Below are positions 1 to 7,297 of a stretch of 12,288 bases of DNA, one piece after another. The position numbers and the translations under genes are program-made. Below the pieces are notes generated by a model, which ran no database searches, was not told the DNA's origin, and saw nothing but the letters and a program-made list of their open reading frames with translations. The DNA comes from Acidobacteriaceae bacterium (lineage in GTDB: Bacteria > Acidobacteriota > Terriglobia > Terriglobales > Acidobacteriaceae), in contig JAOAPJ010000287.1 in NCBI GenBank assembly GCA_025462805.1, forward strand, positions 1 to 12,288, written 5' to 3'. The first letter of the stretch is position 1; every line of letters starts with the position of its first letter.

Positions 1-1848
1 CGCGCCGGGACCAAAGGCCGTGGCGTGTGGCAGGCGGAGCTCGCGAGCGTGGCTATCCGGAACGCGCCAGCCACCGCATCCATCACGCCCGCCAGTCTGG
101 CATTTTCATCCCAGACGGTGGGGACAGCCAGCGGTCCGCAGGCGCTTACCGTGCAGAACACCGGGACCACGGCTCTGACTCTGGGCACGATAACCGTCAG
201 CACCCGCGAATTCGTCCTGTCGGGCCAATGTCCTGCGGCGTTGGCCGCAGGGGCTTCGTGTTCGGTTTCCGTCGTGTTCGCCCCAACCGCGACGGGTGCG
301 CTCAGTGCGACGCTCTCTGTGCCAGCGAATGTTCAGGGCGGCTCGCTCACCGTTTCGCTCGCCGGGACGGCTACCCAGGGAAGCGTGATCGTGCTCACTC
401 CTCTCCGCATAAACTTCGGTGGGATCATCCTCGGGCAGACCAGTCCCGTTCAGTACCTGACCATCGCGAACACCGGCACACAGCCAGCCAGCCTTCAGCA
501 GCCCAGCACCAGCGCCCCCTTCGCCATTACTGCGAATACCTGCGGGACCGTGCTGACCGCAAATACCAGTTGCACACTTGGCCTCAAATTCACGCCGCTC
601 GCCGTCGGGCCCGCCTCCGGCACAATGTCGGTAAGCGACAATGCCGGGACGCAAACGGCTGTCCTGAGTGGAATTGGACAGACCGCAGCTACCGATGGTC
701 TCAGCGCTACGACTCTGAGTTTTGCGGCGCAGGCGGAGGGCACCATCAGCGCGCCGCAGCAGGTGGTGCTCACCAACAACGGTGACACGTCGCTCGCCGG
801 CATTGCGGCCCACATCACCGGCGACTTCACGGTCACCAGCGGCTGCGGAATCTCCCTGCCGGCTCACAGCAGTTGCGCCTTCCAGGTAGCCTTCGCACCT
901 AAAGCGATCGGTGCAGAGACGGGGAGCCTGACTATTCAGGATCTGCAGCATCAGCAAATGGTGACGTTGAGCGGCACCGGTTCCGTTCCAGCGCCGCAGA
1001 ATGGAGCTGCCGCCATCCTCTCTCCACTGACCCTAGACTTCGGCACGCAGGGCATCAACACCAGCTCCACAGCGCAGACCCTCACTTTCATCAACAACGG
1101 GAGCGCCGCCTTGAGCGGGATCACCGTCGTGGCGAGTGCGGGATACCAGATCGGTGCGAATGGGTGCACCATCACCATCGGCCCCGGGGCAAGCTGTACG
1201 CTGGGAGTCATCTTCGCTCCGCAGACTGCCGGGCTGGCCAGCGGCACGGTTCAGGTGAGCGCCAGCGGGCTCGCGACACAGGCCACAGCGTCACTCACGG
1301 GCTCCGGTGCGGACTTCCGGCTGGCGGTGCAAGGGGCATCGAGCAGCATCGTCACCGGCGGCACGACAGCCATCTACCAGCTCCTGCTGACGCCGGTCGG
1401 AGCCTCGGTCGGCTCGGTCAACTTCACGTGCGCCGGGTTACCCACAGGCAGCTCGTGCTTGTTCAACCCGGTAAATGCGGCTTTGAGTGGAACTGGGGCG
1501 ACGGCAACGATTCAGGTGTCGATCACGACCGTGGCTCCGCATACGGCTCGCACCGCAAGGCCCGCTTCAGCTCTTGGCTGGCGTCAGTCTGCGAGCGGAC
1601 TGATCGCTGTGGGCTCTCTCCTGTTGCTGCGCCGCCGCCGCTGGGCCGAGCCACTGCGGCGGGCCGAAAGCTTGGTTGTGCTAGGGGCGCTCTGCTTGGG
1701 AATCTCCGGCTGTGGGTTGTCGATAAAGGGCGGAGCTAGCTCCGGTGCGGGATCGGGTACATCGAGTCAGGGCGTCTACGGCATCACCGTGGGCGGGACG
1801 GCCCCAGGAGTGACCCACAGCGTCAGCCTGACCCTGACGGTCGAATAG
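1..1848 (+). CDS. Choice-of-anchor D (ASPM/SPD-2/Hydin-like) repeat surface protein, 5' partial
   Basis: The frame is open from base 1, so the gene starts upstream; the GTG at 25 is only the first start-like codon inside the window. About 615 residues are visible. Four repeats of about 100 residues (roughly nt 70-385, 386-690, 691-1000, 1001-1312) share the pattern L-x-F-...-LTxxNxGxxxL, a GASCS/ASCTL-type cysteine segment, VxFxPxxxG and LSGTG/LTGSG. This is typical of choice-of-anchor-D, ASPM-SPD-2-Hydin Ig-like modules, and each has a likely cysteine pair. A fifth Ig-like module follows (about 1313-1540). Then come a hydrophobic stretch ending in RRRRW (about 1590-1650), a second hydrophobic stretch ending in ISGC (1669-1713) and a Gly/Ser-rich tail with a short beta-rich end. 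The role is probably structural or adhesive at the cell surface; no catalytic motif is visible. It is not obviously part of the polysaccharide locus. The family call is firm, the function unknown. Confidence 0.85.
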   Translation, partial: RAGTKGRGVWQAELASVAIRNAPATASITPASLAFSSQTVGTASGPQALTVQNTGTTALTLGTITVSTREFVLSGQCPAALAAGASCSVSVVFAPTATGALSATLSVPANVQGGSLTVSLAGTATQGSVIVLTPLRINFGGIILGQTSPVQYLTIANTGTQPASLQQPSTSAPFAITANTCGTVLTANTSCTLGLKFTPLAVGPASGTMSVSDNAGTQTAVLSGIGQTAATDGLSATTLSFAAQAEGTISAPQQVVLTNNGDTSLAGIAAHITGDFTVTSGCGISLPAHSSCAFQVAFAPKAIGAETGSLTIQDLQHQQMVTLSGTGSVPAPQNGAAAILSPLTLDFGTQGINTSSTAQTLTFINNGSAALSGITVVASAGYQIGANGCTITIGPGASCTLGVIFAPQTAGLASGTVQVSASGLATQATASLTGSGADFRLAVQGASSSIVTGGTTAIYQLLLTPVGASVGSVNFTCAGLPTGSSCLFNPVNAALSGTGATATIQVSITTVAPHTARTARPASALGWRQSASGLIAVGSLLLLRRRRWAEPLRRAESLVVLGALCLGISGCGLSIKGGASSGAGSGTSSQGVYGITVGGTAPGVTHSVSLTLTVE

Positions 1849-1863
1849 GAATCCCATTCTCGA

Positions 1864-2748
1864 TCAAACGGATCGCCCGAACACACGGAACGGCTCCGCA
1901 TCCCGGACTCTCTGCCTCACCCGTTCGACATCTCGTACGTAGATGGTATTGTCCGAGCGCGGTTGGTCCGCCTGGATCTCTCTTCGCCACGGATCATACG
2001 TAACCGGCACAAATCCATGCTGATTCATAAAGCCAGAGACGTTCAGGATGCCCTCTCCGTAGAGGCTGCTATCGTCGCTGTTTTCAGTGATGATCGCGAC
2101 CAACTCGGGGCAGGCAGCCGTCTCGACCGCGCCGGCCAGGACCTCAGCCTCGTAGCCTTCGACGTCGATCTTGATGATCGAAGGACAAAGACGATACGAG
2201 TCGACGGTTCGCACCTCTACCGAGTCCCGTCCTGCGGGGGAAGGCCCCTGAGAGGATGTGGCGGCTACATGATGCATCGCGGAGGGTCCACTCGTCTGCA
2301 GCAGAATGGCACCTGCCGCCCGCCCCAGCGCGTAGGGCTCCAGGTGCACGCGGGCGGCGATGCGATTCAGTTCGACATTGCTTCGCAGAGTGTCCATGGC
2401 TTTTGGACTTGGCTCGAAGGCGTAGGTCTCGGCTCCTGCGCCTGCGGAAGCGAGCACCGTATAGGCACCGACGTTGGCTCCTGCATCGAGGAACACGTCG
2501 CCTTCGCGCAGGTAGTGCAGCAGCAGACTCATCTCGGGGAAGTCGTTCAGCCCGCAATAGACATTCTGGGTTGCCCCATACATGCCCCGAGAGATGAGCA
2601 GCCTGGCACGATCGGTGAATGGGACCGCGACTTGGGCATCCGGCAACAAGCGCGTTGCGATCTGCCAGCGGAGGAACCGCTCCAGGCCCGATAGCGGCGC
2701 CTCTTTGTTGAGGGGGTGCCGCCAGACATGGCGCAGGGCATTGAGCAT
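1864..2748 (-). CDS. FkbM family SAM-dependent methyltransferase
   Basis: 294 residues from the ATG at 2748. Visible class I methyltransferase motifs are the SAM-binding loop DAGANVGAYT (residues 88-97), FEPSP with the acidic residue after beta-2 (111-115), and KIDVEGYE (193-200), the FkbM signature. FkbM proteins O-methylate sugars or other hydroxyls, and many sit in polysaccharide or glycan loci, so O-methylation of a sugar in the neighbouring polymer is the likely job; the acceptor cannot be read from sequence. The frame extends to an ATG at 2892, but that would overlap the divergent polymerase gene. The product beginning MLNALRHVWRHPLN matches the usual N-terminus of this family, so the shorter start is preferred, although no clear Shine-Dalgarno precedes it. 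The gene converges on the repeat protein with a 15-base gap. That gap holds only an imperfect GAAT/ATTC stem, too weak to call a terminator. Confidence 0.88.
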   Translation of the reverse strand: MLNALRHVWRHPLNKEAPLSGLERFLRWQIATRLLPDAQVAVPFTDRARLLISRGMYGATQNVYCGLNDFPEMSLLLHYLREGDVFLDAGANVGAYTVLASAGAGAETYAFEPSPKAMDTLRSNVELNRIAARVHLEPYALGRAAGAILLQTSGPSAMHHVAATSSQGPSPAGRDSVEVRTVDSYRLCPSIIKIDVEGYEAEVLAGAVETAACPELVAIITENSDDSSLYGEGILNVSGFMNQHGFVPVTYDPWRREIQADQPRSDNTIYVRDVERVRQRVRDAEPFRVFGRSV

Positions 2749-2878
2749 GTCTGAAAGTAAACGGTGGCGGCGGGTATGACCAGTGCCCGCGGCCGCCACA
2801 CCGCGTTCGGGGAATAGACTGAAACTGCCCCTCTCACGATAATTCAGGATTGAATTCACCCCGACGGAAAGGATGACG
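2749..2878. promoter_or_regulatory. Divergent intergenic region between FkbM and polymerase genes
   Basis: This 130-base stretch separates the minus-strand methyltransferase start from the plus-strand polymerase start and must hold promoters for both if they are not read from elsewhere. On the plus strand TAGACT (2815-2820) and GATAAT (2838-2843) are 17 bases apart, matching the sigma-70 consensus at 4 and 5 of 6 positions. A perfect inverted repeat, AATTCA-GGAT-TGAATT (2841-2856), overlaps the candidate -10 and the predicted start of transcription, which is where a repressor operator could sit. I found no convincing promoter for the minus-strand gene. Confidence 0.4.
2866..2872 (+). promoter_or_regulatory. 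Ribosome binding site deciding the polymerase start
   Basis: GGAAAGG ends directly against the ATG at 2873, which leaves no spacer for that start. It lies 6 bases before the in-frame ATG at 2879, a normal distance. The second ATG is therefore the better start. Confidence 0.5.
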
Positions 2879-4243
2879 ATGGTGCGACGCATCGAGCGGG
2901 GCGCTGCTCCGCGTGCTCCTCAGCAGTTTCCCGGGGAATCGCTGGCCAGCAAGATCACGCTGCGCTGGCTGATGGGTGTCTGCCTTTGCCTGAGCTTTCT
3001 GCTCGCATTGCTGGAGTTTCACCTCCATGTCGGGAATGCGCAACTGCTTCACGTGGCGCTCTTCTGCCTCGCGGGGCTCCTTGCATTGTGCGGCCGACAT
3101 CGCACAGAGCGACTGCAGGGGCTTTTCGCCGGGGGCGGCTTGCTGATGACGGCCGTCTTCTTCGGGGAAGCCATCTCCTACATCTCGCACGATAGCTACT
3201 CGATCACCTATGGCGCAGTCTTCATCCTGGTCATCTTTTCTGCCCGCCTGATTGTTCAGGAGATCGGGATGCCTGCGGTCATGCGCGCCTATTCACAAGC
3301 AGCCATTCTGACCGTTTGCTTCTTTCTCACCTTCGATATCCGCAAAGTCCTTGCCGGAACCTCAACGCGCTTCAGCGGCAGCAGCGGCGTCCATCCAAAC
3401 CTGGTCGGGTTCATCCTCGGGGGATTCTTCCCCGTGATCGTCTGGCGGGCACTGGAGTACAAGATACGGTGGAAGAAGCGCGCCGCCGCCTTTCTTGCCA
3501 TGGTGACGTTCTTCATCATCTTTCTCACCGGCTCCCGCGGCACTCTGAGCGCGATATTGGCTGCGGGCCTTCTGCTGCTGTTACGGGCGGTGGTCTTCGA
3601 GCGCTGGCTCGCACGCATACGGATCGGCCACTCGCTGATTATCGCGGCGCTCCTGCTGATGCCCATCCTGATGCTTCTGCTGGTGCAGCACAACAGGATC
3701 GGGCATTTCCTGGACTTTCTGGTCTCCACCCTGGAGTTGAACAGCAGTCAGCGGGGCATCAACTCCGGATTGTCCGGCAGAACATACATCTGGCATATCG
3801 CACTGTATATTCTGCGGGCAGAGAACCGCTGGCTCATCGGATTCGGGTACAGGGCCGGCGATCGGCTCGTCGGCACCATCGACAACGGCTACATTCAACT
3901 GTTGTTTGAGAGTGGACTGATCGCGGGCAGCATCATCCTGGGTTCCATGTTGCGCGTGCTCGTGTTGGTGTGGAGGGCGGCGGGCGTGGCCCAGAGTGGA
4001 GCCTGGAGGCGCTACTACACAGCCCTCTGGTGCATGATGGTGATCTACTTCATGAACAACGTCTCCACCCGTTACCTATTCAGTTTTGGCAGCAGCTTTT
4101 CTCTGTGCGTGATCTGCATGATGACCTGTTCGCGGCGAGAACTGGTCGGGGCAGGCACGCGGAAGGCCGCCGCAGAGCCAGTGGCCTCCGCGCAGCGGCT
4201 TGTCAGACAGGAGTTGGCCTGGGACCGGTCCGGACGATTCTGA
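2879..4243 (+). CDS. O-antigen ligase/polymerase-type (Wzy/WaaL-like) membrane protein
   Basis: 454 residues from the ATG at 2879; an in-frame ATG at 2873 adds two residues. The protein is an inner-membrane polytopic protein with about ten hydrophobic segments. A TGSRG motif sits in mid-protein (about nt 3526-3540). A large hydrophilic loop, presumably periplasmic, carries SGRTYIW (about 3774-3794) and an NGYIQLLFESG motif (about 3880-3915). TGSRG and the loop motif are the usual signature of the O-antigen ligase/Wzy superfamily, which transfers or polymerises undecaprenyl-linked repeat units on the periplasmic face. Beside export and chain-length genes, a polymerase role is more likely than lipid A ligation. 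Sequence alone cannot separate the two, so no gene symbol is given. The C-terminal 40 or so residues are hydrophilic. The gene is followed by a strong inverted repeat 9 bases after its stop. Confidence 0.82.
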   Translation: MVRRIERGAAPRAPQQFPGESLASKITLRWLMGVCLCLSFLLALLEFHLHVGNAQLLHVALFCLAGLLALCGRHRTERLQGLFAGGGLLMTAVFFGEAISYISHDSYSITYGAVFILVIFSARLIVQEIGMPAVMRAYSQAAILTVCFFLTFDIRKVLAGTSTRFSGSSGVHPNLVGFILGGFFPVIVWRALEYKIRWKKRAAAFLAMVTFFIIFLTGSRGTLSAILAAGLLLLLRAVVFERWLARIRIGHSLIIAALLLMPILMLLLVQHNRIGHFLDFLVSTLELNSSQRGINSGLSGRTYIWHIALYILRAENRWLIGFGYRAGDRLVGTIDNGYIQLLFESGLIAGSIILGSMLRVLVLVWRAAGVAQSGAWRRYYTALWCMMVIYFMNNVSTRYLFSFGSSFSLCVICMMTCSRRELVGAGTRKAAAEPVASAQRLVRQELAWDRSGRF

Positions 4244-4252
4244 CGGTTGAGC

Positions 4253-4281
4253 GCTAGCTAGGGCGCATCTGCCTAGCTAGC
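4253..4281 (+). terminator. Perfect 10-bp stem-loop after the polymerase gene
   Basis: GCTAGCTAGG (4253-4262) and CCTAGCTAGC (4272-4281) are exact reverse complements around a 9-base loop, starting 9 bases after the polymerase stop codon. The position suits a terminator, mRNA 3'-end protection or an attenuator. No T-run follows, so it is not a canonical Rho-independent terminator on the plus strand. Each arm contains a self-palindromic CTAGCTAG, so protein binding to DNA is also possible. Confidence 0.4.
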
Positions 4282-4288
4282 TGGGCCA

Positions 4289-4316
4289 CCGCTCCTGGGA
4301 ATACGCACGGGAGCGG
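4289..4316 (+). other. Second inverted repeat in the leader
   Basis: CCGCTCC (4289-4295) and GGAGCGG (4310-4316) are perfect 7-base complementary arms around a 14-base loop. It lies 7 bases after the first stem-loop and could fold with it into a tandem-hairpin leader RNA. No T-tract follows. Confidence 0.35.
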
Positions 4317-4334
4317 CCTAGGCACTACACTAGG

Positions 4335-4484
4335 ATGGGCTCGGGAGAACGCTCGAGCACGACGGCGCGTCCTAGCGAAGAACGCCAGGGTAAAAGGGCG
4401 AAAGCAGTACCGATAGAGAAGGAGCAGAATCAGCGAAGTGTTCCAGCTGTGGAAGCAGTCTGGCGCGCTCGATATCACATATGA
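4335..4484 (+). CDS. Possible 49-residue leader peptide, start-stop coupled to the export gene
   Basis: An ATG at 4335 opens a 49-codon frame ending in TGA at 4482-4484, so ATGA is shared with the export gene start at 4481. The predicted peptide is hydrophilic and charged (7 Arg, 3 Lys, 6 Glu) with no signal peptide or recognised domain. The export gene lacks its own Shine-Dalgarno, so coupling to an upstream ORF would explain its translation. Against this, the leader ORF also lacks a well-placed Shine-Dalgarno (only CTAGG touching the ATG), and a frame of this length is not rare in GC-rich DNA. The frame stays open back to a stop at 4278-4280. Treat it as a hypothesis. Confidence 0.22.
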   Translation: MGSGERSSTTARPSEERQGKRAKAVPIEKEQNQRSVPAVEAVWRARYHI

Positions 4485-7297
4485 ATCAGTGCGGAAGACT
4501 TCTCCTGGCGAGTTCACTTGCCCTAGGGACATTAGGCCAAGTGGCGGCATTCGGACAGGCCTGCGATCCCAGCACTTCGTTTTGTGGCGGCGGCAGCAGT
4601 TCGTCCTTGCCGACTAGCGGGAGTCAAACAACTTTCCCGCAAGGCCAGCAGAATCAGTCGCCCGAGGCACCGTACGGAACAGGTAGTGGTGGATACGCTG
4701 GTGGCCGGGTTGCCACCGGGGCCAATGGTCCTGTCTCGCTGGACCTGCAGCAGGTGCCTACCTACACGGACAACCTGAACGCCGGCGCTCGTGAGCAGGC
4801 CAACCCAAATGCCCGCCAGTATCCGCTGTATTACCAGCGCTTCTTCGCGCCAGACCAGCCCACTGAATTCCAACGCATGGTATTCGCCTCCGTGGGACAG
4901 ATGCTGCCTATCTATGGCGCCAAGCTGTTTCTGCAGAGTCCCAGCACCTTTGCGCCGGTCGATCAGGCTCCGGCGACTGATTCCTATGTCGTCGGTCCGG
5001 GGGACCAACTGCTCGTCCGCATTTGGGGACAGATCAACTTCAACGCCGATCTCACGGTAGACCGGAATGGCACGATCTACATCCCGCAGGTGGGCGCCAT
5101 CCAGGTGGGCGGAACAAAGTACGGAGAAGTGCAAAGTCAGATCCATGACAGCATCGCTCGCATTTACAAGAACTTCAGTCTCTCTGTAAACCTCGGCCAG
5201 CTCCACCCCATCCGCATCTTCGTCATTGGACAGGCACGTTACCCGGGCAGCTACACCGTCAGCTCGGTCAGCACGCTGGTGAGCGCGATCTTCGCCACCG
5301 GTGGTCCCGGTCCGCAGGGTTCGTTGCGCCACATCCAGTTGCGCCGCAATGGAACCATCGTCGCCGACTTTGACATGTATGACCTCCTGGTAAATGGGGA
5401 CAAGTCCCACGATGTGCCGCTTCTGCCCGGCGATGTGATTTACATCCCACCGGCGGGCCCTCAGGTTGCCATCTACGGCAGCGTGAAGAGCCCGGCAATT
5501 TTTGAATTGAAGGACGGCGAGCGGAAGGTCGATGCCACCGGAGCGCCGACGAATGCGGCGGTTGGCGGAGCAACTTCGAGTGTGGGCGACATCCTGGCTG
5601 ACGCGGGCGGTCTGACCAGCATGGCATCGCTCTCTCGGGCTTCGCTCGAGCGCATCGATCCGCAGCAGCACCAGCGCGCCCTGGATATTCCACTCGACGC
5701 AACCGGCAAGTCCATGCCGATGCAGGATGGCGACATTCTCCGCGTGCTGCCGATCGCGCCTACCTTCGACCAGACCGTCACGGTGCGAGGAAACCTGGCG
5801 GACCCCGGTCGCTTCCAGTGGCACAAAGGCATGAAGCTCAGCGAGCTGCTGCCCAACAACGAGGCCTTGGTCACGCGCGACTACTGGCAGAAGCGCAACC
5901 AGCTTGGGCTGCCTTCGCCGGTCTTTGAGCCCGACTATGCGCAACGATTCACGGCGTACCGGCGCGCCCAGTCAGAGAGCCAGCGCCAGTACTTCCTTTA
6001 TCTGCAGCGAGAGCAGGAACGCAAGCTCTACGACCAGCAGACGCAGAATACGCCAGCCCAGGGGACCGCTAGCACCCCGGGGCAGCCTCCGCCGATGGAT
6101 GTGAACGCACAGGCGGCGCAGTCCAATGACCTAGCGTACGGAAACAGCACCGGTCCGCTGACCCCACCCGACGAACAGCAGCCGGGCACAGTGCCGGATC
6201 AGCCAACGCAAAGCACATCGGCGAGTACTACCCGGAGCAACACGCTGGGGGGGGCATCGCTCGCCGAGCAGCAGCGAACGACACGAACCGAGAACACGGC
6301 CATGGCGCGTAACGTGATTGATGTCTCACTGCCTGTGCCGGAAATCGACTGGTCGTACGCGGTGATCGAGCGGATGGACCCGGTCACGCTGCAGACGAAG
6401 CTGATTCCGTTTGATCTGGGCCAGCTCGTCCTGCAGCATGACGCATCGCAGGACCTGACGCTCGAGCCGCACGATGTGGTCACCATCTTCTCCCAGGCTG
6501 ATATCCGGGTGCCCCAGAGTCAGCAGACCAAGCTGATCCGCGTCGAGGGCGAGGTGCAGCATGCGGGTATCTACAGCGCCCAGCCAGGAGAGACGCTGCG
6601 ACAGGTGATCGAACGCGCGGGCGGCCTCACCCCGGGCGCCTATCTCTTCGGAGCACAGCTCACACGCGAGTCGGCGCGCATTGTCCAGCAACAGCAACTG
6701 GACGAGTACGTGACGCAGCTGGAACTTGGGATCGACCGCGCCAGTGCATCGACTTCGGCAAGCGCACTCTCAGCACAAGATCAGGCCGCTGCCACCGCGT
6801 CGCTCACGTCGAGCCAGACGCTAGTCACGCGGCTGCGTCAGTTACGTGCCAGCGGACGGGTTGTCCTGGCACTGACGCCGGATGCAAATGGTACGGACAA
6901 GCTCCCGGATCTTGCGCTGGAGGATGGAGACCGCTTCTTCGTTCCCTCACGCCCATCGAGCGTCAACGTGGTAGGTGCCGTCTATGAGCAGAGCTCATTT
7001 CTGTTCCAGCCCCAGCGCCGGGTCTTCGGCTATCTCAAGGAGGCAGGAGGCGCGACCAACGCCGCGGATCCCTCTCACTCCTTTGTGATTCGCGCCGATG
7101 GATCCGTCTTCAGCCGGGAATCCGCGAAGACCTTCTGGGGGAATGAGTTTGAGCAGGCACGCGTGCACCCCGGCGACACCATCGTGGTGCCGGAGAAGAT
7201 CTACCGCGGCAATGCCATCCGCAGCGTACTGGAGTTCTCGCAGCTCTTCTCCTCACTTGCGTTTGGTGCCGCGGCACTTGCGGTGATTACGAATTGA
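4481..7297 (+). CDS. Multi-SLBB polysaccharide export outer-membrane protein
   Basis: 938 residues, against about 380 for E. coli Wza. The N-terminus looks like a signal peptide (residues 1 to about 27), with cleavage plausible after VAA or GQA. The Cys at 28 does not follow a good lipobox, unlike Wza. A Gly/Ser/Gln-rich stretch (30-80) follows. The Poly_export domain spans about 165-241, with GPGDQLLVRIWG and the DRNGTIYIPQVG strand. SLBB-type units are visible at about 245-323, 328-424, 432-470 continuing at 610-676, 685-735, and 826-905, several ending in PGDVIYIP/PGDTIVVP-like strands. A disordered Gln/Ser/Thr/Pro-rich insert (about 495-607) splits the third unit, and a helical, probably coiled-coil stretch (735-790) interrupts the fourth. 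A hydrophobic C-terminal helix (about 911-936) may be the membrane-spanning part. It should form the outer-membrane and periplasmic exit channel and dock on the chain-length protein. The ATG at 4481 is chosen because the signal peptide starts there. A G8 tract lies at 6247-6254. Confidence 0.88.
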   Translation: MNQCGRLLLASSLALGTLGQVAAFGQACDPSTSFCGGGSSSSLPTSGSQTTFPQGQQNQSPEAPYGTGSGGYAGGRVATGANGPVSLDLQQVPTYTDNLNAGAREQANPNARQYPLYYQRFFAPDQPTEFQRMVFASVGQMLPIYGAKLFLQSPSTFAPVDQAPATDSYVVGPGDQLLVRIWGQINFNADLTVDRNGTIYIPQVGAIQVGGTKYGEVQSQIHDSIARIYKNFSLSVNLGQLHPIRIFVIGQARYPGSYTVSSVSTLVSAIFATGGPGPQGSLRHIQLRRNGTIVADFDMYDLLVNGDKSHDVPLLPGDVIYIPPAGPQVAIYGSVKSPAIFELKDGERKVDATGAPTNAAVGGATSSVGDILADAGGLTSMASLSRASLERIDPQQHQRALDIPLDATGKSMPMQDGDILRVLPIAPTFDQTVTVRGNLADPGRFQWHKGMKLSELLPNNEALVTRDYWQKRNQLGLPSPVFEPDYAQRFTAYRRAQSESQRQYFLYLQREQERKLYDQQTQNTPAQGTASTPGQPPPMDVNAQAAQSNDLAYGNSTGPLTPPDEQQPGTVPDQPTQSTSASTTRSNTLGGASLAEQQRTTRTENTAMARNVIDVSLPVPEIDWSYAVIERMDPVTLQTKLIPFDLGQLVLQHDASQDLTLEPHDVVTIFSQADIRVPQSQQTKLIRVEGEVQHAGIYSAQPGETLRQVIERAGGLTPGAYLFGAQLTRESARIVQQQQLDEYVTQLELGIDRASASTSASALSAQDQAAATASLTSSQTLVTRLRQLRASGRVVLALTPDANGTDKLPDLALEDGDRFFVPSRPSSVNVVGAVYEQSSFLFQPQRRVFGYLKEAGGATNAADPSHSFVIRADGSVFSRESAKTFWGNEFEQARVHPGDTIVVPEKIYRGNAIRSVLEFSQLFSSLAFGAAALAVITN
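6247..6254 (+). repeat. G8 homopolymer tract in the export gene
   Basis: Eight consecutive G bases encode the end of Leu-Gly-Gly-Ala around residues 589-592, inside the disordered insert. Losing one G brings a TGA into frame near 6315; gaining one brings a TAA into frame near 6310. Either slip would truncate the protein at about residue 610, removing the last third. Confidence 0.8.

Larger units (their letters stand above)
4244..4480 (+). promoter_or_regulatory. Structured leader region upstream of the export operon
   Basis: This 237-base gap between polymerase and export genes holds two inverted repeats (4253-4281, 4289-4316), seven CTAG tetramers between 4254 and 4375, a small inverted repeat TTCCA-GCTG-TGGAA (4441-4454), and a 49-codon ORF whose stop overlaps the export start. 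I found no good sigma-70 promoter here; TAGGAT (4331-4336) is -10-like but has no matching -35. No Shine-Dalgarno stands in front of the export ATG at 4481. It could be an operon-internal leader with attenuation, or a terminator followed by an unrecognised promoter. Confidence 0.35.

Noticed and set aside
106..957. 283-codon minus-strand frame, and a 252-codon plus-strand frame at 27-785
   Set aside because: Both are shadows of the repeat protein, whose own frame shows clear Ig-like repeats; neither shadow has coherent domains.
1843..1859. Imperfect stem GAAT...ATTC between the convergent repeat-protein and FkbM genes
   Set aside because: It has only six pairs, one mismatch and no T-run, too weak to call a bidirectional terminator.
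2749..2892. 48-residue N-terminal extension of the FkbM methyltransferase
   Set aside because: It would overlap the divergent polymerase start, is low in familiar sequence, and the shorter start gives the usual family N-terminus.
4254..4550. 98-codon minus-strand frame across the leader region
   Set aside because: It overlaps the exporter signal-peptide coding region, has no domain or ribosome site, and its end coincides with the CTAG-rich stem.
4532..5944. 470-codon open frame on the minus strand
   Set aside because: It lies entirely within the exporter gene on the opposite strand, has no recognisable domain, and is the usual antisense openness of GC-rich coding DNA.
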